Assembly (NCBI GenBank): GCA_030038955.1
Contig: JASHQV010000405.1
Location: 1-19,443, forward strand
Direction: 5' to 3'
Length of the DNA: 19,443 nt
From: Solirubrobacteraceae bacterium
GTDB lineage: Bacteria > Actinomycetota > Thermoleophilia > Solirubrobacterales > Solirubrobacteraceae
This document shows, one piece after another, positions 15,383 to 19,443 of this stretch. The position numbers were made by a program, and so were the translations under genes. Under the pieces are notes generated by a model, which saw nothing but the letters and a program-made list of their open reading frames with translations, made no database searches and had not been told where the DNA came from. Position 1 is the stretch's first letter, and every line of letters starts with the position of its first letter.

Positions 15383-16555
15383 CTAGCGTCTACGGAGGCG
15401 GTCCAGAGGCGCTGCGATCCGACACGCCAGGCGATAGCGGCGCGTGCGACGCAGCTGCTCCAGGAGCTCGTACGCGGTGCGTGCTGCCTCCTCGGCGGTG
15501 CGGGAGGATTCCTGCGCCGCGGCGAGTTGAGCCCGCAACACCGAGGCCTCCGCCAAGGCCGACCAGATGCGATTGAGGTTCTGGAACTCGAGCCGGACCA
15601 GGTGCGCCAGCTCATCGTTGGGCGACGGCTCAGCCGGTGGCGTCGGGTCGAGCGTGCGCGCGAGCTCGACGAGCTCGGTAGCGTGCTTGCGCGAGCTGTG
15701 GTGCGCCGACGCAAGGTCGCGATTGACCTCTCCCATCAGCTCGTTCGATGCGCCCAGGTCCTTGGTCAACCGGTCGGCGTCGACCACCACCTCCGAGGCC
15801 GACGTGCCCGCGAAGCCGTCGGCTTCCATCGCCGGATACCGCTCGGGCGTCACCCATCCGTCTCCTCCGCTCGTGCCGTAGACGTACGCGGCCCGGCCGG
15901 CCGCCATCGCCTCGAGCACGCTGCGACCTAGCCCGATCACGATGTCCGCCGACGCGAGCGCAAGCTCCGGAGCGGCGGACGGCGTCGTCGTCAAGCCGAT
16001 CCAGCTCAGTTCGAGCCCGTTGGCACGGCACGCCGCCTCGACCATTGCCGCGCGCGCGTCCTTGAGGTAGTTGCTGATCACGAGCACGGTTCTCGCCGGC
16101 GAGCGAGCGGCTCCGGTCGCGCGAAAGCGGAACAGGTCGATCGGCTGGCGCAGCCTGATCAGCGGCGCATGCCAGGCGCGGGCTTCGATCGCGCGCGCGA
16201 CTCGATCGTTGAGCGCGACCACGGCGTGGCAGCGGTCGCCGAGCTGCGGTGGCGCCTGCAGCATGAAGTCGGCCGAGTGGGCGACGAAGATTCGCGTGGC
16301 GTCTGGGTATCGGTGGGCCAGCTCGTGGCAGGTGGCGGCGTCGCAGGAGATCACCAGCTCGCGCTCGTTCGGGAGCTCGTCGGCACCGACCACGCGAACT
16401 CCGCGCTGTCGGGCGTGCTCTGCCATCGCTCCCCGGTTCGGCGAGTAGATCAGCACGTCATGCCCGAGCCGCTCGAGCTCGTTGGCGACCGTCAGCGTGT
16501 AGGTCTCAGTACCGCCGAATCCGACGAAGTTCTCGAACGTCAGCAGAGCTCGCAC
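15383..16555 (-). CDS. GT-B glycosyltransferase, cassette copy 2
   Basis: This 390-residue protein aligns with copy 1 (6434-7630) nearly end to end without gaps until the tail, at roughly two thirds identity or more by eye. It keeps GGTETYTLTVA (14-24), FMLQAPPQL, RLRQPIDLFRFR, SNYLK, LGRSVLEAMAAGR (209-221) and GGDGWVTPERYP (230-241). Ile207 again replaces the first Glu of EX7E, so the change is a family trait and not a chance mutation. The coiled-coil-like stretch and the basic RRYRLACRIAAPLDRLR tail are also kept; the tail is eight residues shorter. GTG 16555 matches the copy 1 start. It diverges from Mur copy 2 across 25 bp. The conserved sequence suggests both copies are active. Confidence 0.8.
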   Translation of the reverse strand: MRALLTFENFVGFGGTETYTLTVANELERLGHDVLIYSPNRGAMAEHARQRGVRVVGADELPNERELVISCDAATCHELAHRYPDATRIFVAHSADFMLQAPPQLGDRCHAVVALNDRVARAIEARAWHAPLIRLRQPIDLFRFRATGAARSPARTVLVISNYLKDARAAMVEAACRANGLELSWIGLTTTPSAAPELALASADIVIGLGRSVLEAMAAGRAAYVYGTSGGDGWVTPERYPAMEADGFAGTSASEVVVDADRLTKDLGASNELMGEVNRDLASAHHSSRKHATELVELARTLDPTPPAEPSPNDELAHLVRLEFQNLNRIWSALAEASVLRAQLAAAQESSRTAEEAARTAYELLEQLRRTRRYRLACRIAAPLDRLRRR

Positions 16556-16565
16556 CGCGAGCGCT

Positions 16566-16583
16566 TACGCTATCCGAGCCTTG
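16566..16583. promoter_or_regulatory. Bidirectional core promoter of cassette 2
   Basis: This 18-bp block is identical to 7642-7659. TACGCT (16566-16571) is 9 nt before TTG 16581, and TAGCGT (minus, 16567-16572) is 11 nt before GTG 16555. Flanking bases differ between the cassettes (for example 16556-16565 versus 7631-7641), so the block itself appears to be under selection. Confidence 0.55.
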
Positions 16584-18227
16584 TCGCGGCCACGCACACA
16601 GTTCGCGCTGATCCCGGTGGTTCGGCCTCCGCTCCCTTCTGCGCCCTTCGTCGTCGCGGGCCTTGGACGCGCTGGCGCGGCTGCGATCTCGGCCCTGCGT
16701 CGGTTCGTGCCGCCGGGGATGATCTACTGCTGGGAGGCGAGCACCTCCCGCCCGATGCGGCAGCGTGCGAGCGAGCTGCGAGCGGCGGGGATCGAGACGT
16801 GGCTCGGTGCGCCGCCGGCGCTCGAGGGGGCACTGAGCTCGTGTGCAGTCGTCAAGAGCCCGGGCATCCCGTTCGACGCGCCGCTGCTTCGGCGCGCACG
16901 CACGCTTGGATTGGAGGTGCTCGACGAGCTCGAGCTCGGCTGGCGCCTGACCCGTCAACCGATCATCGCTGTGACTGGAACCAACGGGAAGTCGACCGTT
17001 TGCTCGCTGCTGTGCGCGATCGCTCGCGCTGCCGGCGAGGATGCGGCAATCGCCGGGAACGCCGAGTTCCACCCGCCGCTGTCGACGGTCGCCGGGAGCG
17101 ATGCGGAGCTGATCGTCTGCGAGACCTCGAGCTTCCAGCTCGAAGGCTGCCCCGAGATGCTGCCGGAGGCAGCCGTCCTCACGAACGTCCGGTCCGATCA
17201 CCTCAGCCGTCACGGGACGATCGACGCCTATGCGGCATGGAAGCGGCGCCTGTTCATCCGCGGTGACAGCGCGACAGGGCTCGCCGTGGTCAACCTCGAC
17301 GACGGCCGTGCCGCGCAGCTCGCCGCGGAGCTTCGTGCACGCGGGGTGACGACGGTCGGATACGGGTGGACGGCTGCCGCCGAGTTCCGCGTGCGGCGCT
17401 GTGGCTGGAGCCTCGCGTCTGGATGGCTCGAGCTGGACACTCCCGACGGCGCGATCGCGCTGCGTAGCAGGCTGCCGGGACCCCATAACGCCGCCAACGT
17501 CGCCGCCGCGGTGGCGGCTGCGCGCTCGCTTGGGGTCTCGCTCGAGACGATCGTCAGGACGATCGAGTGCACGCCAGGTGTGCCGGGCCGCTTCGAGCGG
17601 ATCGACGAGGGACAGACATTCGATGTGATCGTGGACCTTGCCCACACGCCCGATGCCGTGTCGACCGTGATCACTACGGCACGAGCGATCGTGCGTGAAC
17701 GGGCTGGGGCACGACTGCACGTCCTGGTATCCGTCGCCGGCCATCGCATGCGCGAGCTGAGCGCCCCGATCGGTCGGCTCGCAGCCCGCCTCGCCGATCT
17801 CGTGGTTGTGACGGAGGGAAGCTCCTTCGGTCGTCCCCGCGAGCAGACGATGCGCCCGCTGATCGAGGGTGCGAGATCGGTGAGCGGCGCTGCGATCGAG
17901 ATCGTCCCCGACCGGCGGGCCGCACTTCGACGAGTGCTAGCGCTCGCCTCGAGCGGCGATGTCGTGCTCGTACTTGGTCGGGGGGCGATCCCGCGCCTGT
18001 CGCTGCACGCCGACGGCAGCGGTATCGCGTTCGACGACCGCGCTGTCATCAGGGGCGAGCTGCGAGATCTTCTCGGGCAGGCCGATCCCGTGCGAGCGAC
18101 GGATCGCGAACCGCTGGCTCGACCCCGAACGCGGCCTGAGCGCGATGATCGGGTGCTGAGCGGAGTCGTAGTCGACGGCGCAGCGCTCAGCGACCAGCTC
18201 AAATCGAGCGCCGAGCAGGTCGAGTAG
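16581..18227 (+). CDS. Mur-ligase-family protein, cassette copy 2, with read-through tail
   Basis: This 548-residue paralogue of the 7657-9159 product has the same motifs one position earlier: P-loop GTNGKST (133-139), CETSSFQLE, DHLSRHG, Lys221, GPHNAAN and VDLAHTPDA (351-359). The MurE DNPR site reads TEGSSFGRPRE. Homology to copy 1 stops at about residue 499 (nucleotide 18077), where copy 1 has a TGA. Copy 2 instead runs on for 49 residues rich in Arg, Asp and Pro, which are antisense to the methyltransferase. The extra tail is likely non-functional read-through after loss of the ancestral stop. Start TTG matches copy 1. Substrate is unknown. The catalytic residues are intact, so it is probably active. 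Confidence 0.8.
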   Translation: MSRPRTQFALIPVVRPPLPSAPFVVAGLGRAGAAAISALRRFVPPGMIYCWEASTSRPMRQRASELRAAGIETWLGAPPALEGALSSCAVVKSPGIPFDAPLLRRARTLGLEVLDELELGWRLTRQPIIAVTGTNGKSTVCSLLCAIARAAGEDAAIAGNAEFHPPLSTVAGSDAELIVCETSSFQLEGCPEMLPEAAVLTNVRSDHLSRHGTIDAYAAWKRRLFIRGDSATGLAVVNLDDGRAAQLAAELRARGVTTVGYGWTAAAEFRVRRCGWSLASGWLELDTPDGAIALRSRLPGPHNAANVAAAVAAARSLGVSLETIVRTIECTPGVPGRFERIDEGQTFDVIVDLAHTPDAVSTVITTARAIVRERAGARLHVLVSVAGHRMRELSAPIGRLAARLADLVVVTEGSSFGRPREQTMRPLIEGARSVSGAAIEIVPDRRAALRRVLALASSGDVVLVLGRGAIPRLSLHADGSGIAFDDRAVIRGELRDLLGQADPVRATDREPLARPRTRPERDDRVLSGVVVDGAALSDQLKSSAEQVE

Positions 18228-18998
18228 CTCCTCTCGCCTCTGGCAGGTCCAATCTGCGCCCACCACTCGCGTCGCAGCGTGCCGAAGGAACGCCTGATGG
18301 CGGCTGAGCTGCGGTGCGCCGGCAAGCTCGTGGAGCAGCTCTTGGGTGCGCTTGCGGTCGAGGCGTCTGCCCGGATGATCGGCCGTGTGGTCGTATAGCC
18401 AGTAGAGCAACTCGGTCTCGACCCTGTTGCGGTCTGCGCCGGCGTGATCGAGTCGCCGCAGCTGAGCGGTCACTGCTTCGACGGGATCAAGCGCCGCCCG
18501 CGTTGGCTCACTGAAGCGGACACGGCCAACGAACATGCCGTCGCGGCTCAGCGCCGCGTGGATCGCGTCGCGAAGCTCGTGCTGCGCCGCAACCGACACG
18601 GCCCACCAGAGCATGTCGCCAAGCACCAGGTCGAAGCTGGACGAGGGCAGGTTGCCCTCGCACCAGTCGCCTTCGATCCAGGTCTCGCGCCTCACGTCGG
18701 CCCGCCTCAGCATGCGACTCGTCGCGTCGTGCATCGCGGCGCTCATGTCCAGCAGCGCCGGCTGGCCACCGGTCTCCGCGACCAGGTCGCGCAGCTCTGG
18801 GGTCACGCCGAGGATCAGCACGCGGCCAGCGAGCCGGCGGCCAGCCAGCCTGCGATAGATCGCGATGTCTCCCGCCGTTGGCCGGCGAGCGACGCGTGGC
18901 CACCTCGGAGCGGCGGACTCCCAGATTGCAAGCGCCTGCGCGGGCGTGCCGTTGAAGCCCAGGGCCCGATCGACCGTTTGCGCGAGCTGCAGCGGCAT
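17937..18998 (-). CDS. SAM-dependent class I methyltransferase
   Basis: This 353-residue protein shows a class I methyltransferase core: strand RVLILGVTPELRDL (59-72) as motif I, acidic end of strand 2 in ALLDMS (81-86), and the GDWCEGNLP to SSFDLVLGDMLWW stretch (110-132) as motifs II to IV. The motif I glycine pattern is looser than usual. The N-terminus (QALAIWESAAPRW) resembles small-molecule methyltransferases. The credible domain ends near residue 293 (about nucleotide 18120). The last 60 residues are largely antisense of Mur copy 2 and probably read-through. ATG 18998 is 9 nt downstream of TAGGCT, with no ribosome site. The target is unknown; proximity to the cassette suggests a related product. 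Confidence 0.72.
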   Translation of the reverse strand: MPLQLAQTVDRALGFNGTPAQALAIWESAAPRWPRVARRPTAGDIAIYRRLAGRRLAGRVLILGVTPELRDLVAETGGQPALLDMSAAMHDATSRMLRRADVRRETWIEGDWCEGNLPSSSFDLVLGDMLWWAVSVAAQHELRDAIHAALSRDGMFVGRVRFSEPTRAALDPVEAVTAQLRRLDHAGADRNRVETELLYWLYDHTADHPGRRLDRKRTQELLHELAGAPQLSRHQAFLRHAATRVVGADWTCQRREELLDLLGARFELVAERCAVDYDSAQHPIIALRPRSGSSQRFAIRRSHGIGLPEKISQLAPDDSAVVERDTAAVGVQRQARDRPPTKYEHDIAARGER

Positions 18999-19007
18999 TT
19001 GCCAGCC

Positions 19008-19013
19008 AGCCTA
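19008..19013 (-). promoter_or_regulatory. Candidate -10 for the methyltransferase
   Basis: On the minus strand TCGGATAGGCT precedes ATG 18998 by 9 nt after the TAGGCT hexamer. The cassette glycosyltransferases have TCGGATAGCGT in the same relative place, so the three genes share a promoter style and may share regulation. Confidence 0.4.
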
Positions 19014-19024
19014 TCCGACCGTCA

Positions 19025-19058
19025 GCATGCTGCCGGCTGCCGCATGCTGCCGGCTGCC
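19025..19058. repeat. Perfect 17-bp tandem duplication
   Basis: GCATGCTGCCGGCTGCC occurs twice back to back, 19025-19041 and 19042-19058, in the intergenic region upstream of the methyltransferase. Two exact copies suggest recent slippage or duplication; no role is evident. Confidence 0.75.
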
Positions 19059-19096
19059 GGCGCTCGCCCGCCGCGATCGAACGTCGGGCGCCGCGC

Positions 19097-19166
19097 CGAC
19101 GGTGCGCGCGCAAGTGTGGGATTCTGGGCGCGCACCGTCGCTACGAGCGCGCGACCGTCGCTGCGA
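19097..19166. repeat. 13-bp inverted repeat plus degenerate direct repeat
   Basis: CGACGGTGCGCGC (19097-19109) and GCGCGCACCGTCG (19128-19140) are perfect reverse complements with an 18-bp spacer that contains GATTCT. The right arm and its flank (19128-19146) recur in near-copy at 19147-19166 (GCGCGCGACCGTCGCTGCGA). The set sits just before the ribosome site of the gene at 19184, so an operator array or a leader hairpin are both possible. Confidence 0.6.
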
Positions 19167-19183
19167 AAAGAGGAGAAGATCCG

Positions 19184-19443
19184 ATGTCACGAGTCACCAG
19201 CGAGCTGTTGCTCGTCGGGAGCCTGCCGGTGGAGTCGACCGAGGCGGCCTTCCGAGTCGGCGCCGAGCTGTTTGGCGACATGGTGTTCGCGCTGCCGGAC
19301 GGCGAGACGGGACCGCGAGCGGGGTGGGTCAGCTACGAGCGCGAGCAGCTGACGCGGCCCAACCCCGACGTCGTCGTCGTCGCCGAAACCGAGTCGCCGA
19401 CCGGCCGGCCCCGGCACGCCTACGAGACGCCGGTGTTCTCGAT
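19184..19443 (+). CDS. UROD/MetE-like superfamily protein, N-terminal fragment
   Basis: ATG 19184 follows AGGAG (19171-19175) by 8 nt and the frame stays open to the window edge, giving 86 residues. The start LLLVGSLPVESTEAAFR, then LPDGETGPRAGWV, resembles uncharacterised bacterial and fungal proteins related to the UROD/MetE fold, which share a GS(L/V/I)P opening and a PDGETG motif. In MetE relatives this fold binds a methyl acceptor and zinc, but the metal site would lie downstream of the window. The function is not assignable from this part. The family resemblance is from memory of the motif and moderately sure. Confidence 0.6.
   Translation, partial: MSRVTSELLLVGSLPVESTEAAFRVGAELFGDMVFALPDGETGPRAGWVSYEREQLTRPNPDVVVVAETESPTGRPRHAYETPVFS

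Noticed and set aside
16506..17744. Minus-strand frame (412 aa) opposite Mur copy 2
   Set aside because: Antisense to the ligase core; the equivalent frame in copy 1 is broken up, so it is not conserved.
6434..18227. Composite transposon formed by the two cassettes
   Set aside because: They are in direct orientation, diverged at many positions, and there is no transposase, terminal inverted repeat or target duplication.

Overview
This is a GC-rich, densely packed chromosomal window. Frequent GTG and TTG starts, leaderless-looking promoters and the gene content suggest a deep-branching actinomycete. Thermoleophilia (the Conexibacter/Solirubrobacter group) is my best guess from protein style; it is an inference and no marker gene proves it. 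I see no rRNA, tRNA, CRISPR array, transposase or phage gene.

Layout. (1) 3-329: 3' end of gatB (tRNA amidotransferase), overlapping tail-to-tail with a PucR-type regulator (295-1929, minus). (2) 1988-6277: a lysA-like PLP decarboxylase, an APC amino-acid permease and a C1B (PepC/bleomycin hydrolase-type) aminopeptidase. With the divergent PucR regulator these look like an amino-acid/peptide use module. (3) 6434-9159: a divergent pair made of a GT-B glycosyltransferase (minus) and a Mur-ligase-like protein (plus), separated by 26 bp. (4) 9254-13254: a DHA2-type MFS exporter (minus) facing a TetR regulator, which is coupled to an ArsB-like permease, then a UspA-like protein. Three copies of a dyad lie between the MFS and TetR genes. 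(5) 13234-15272: a small two-helix membrane protein, an unrecognised membrane protein and a VOC/glyoxalase-fold protein, all minus. (6) 15383-18227: a second copy of the glycosyltransferase/Mur-ligase pair, same orientation, clearly paralogous to the first. (7) 17937-18998: a SAM-dependent methyltransferase that converges on and overlaps Mur copy 2. (8) 19184-end: start of a protein resembling the UROD/MetE-like superfamily, behind a repeat-rich leader.

The most interesting item is the duplicated glycosyltransferase/Mur-ligase cassette. Both copies keep the same divergent arrangement, the same 18-bp intergenic block with a nearly symmetric -10 element usable in both directions, and the same TTG start. 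The ligase has a MurD-like N-terminal half and a MurE-like C-terminal HTPDA motif, but not the MurE DNPR substrate motif. This suggests an accessory ligase rather than a housekeeping peptidoglycan enzyme. With the nearby methyltransferase, whose promoter resembles those of the cassettes, it may form an undescribed pathway making or modifying an amino-acid-bearing glycoconjugate. That function is inference only.
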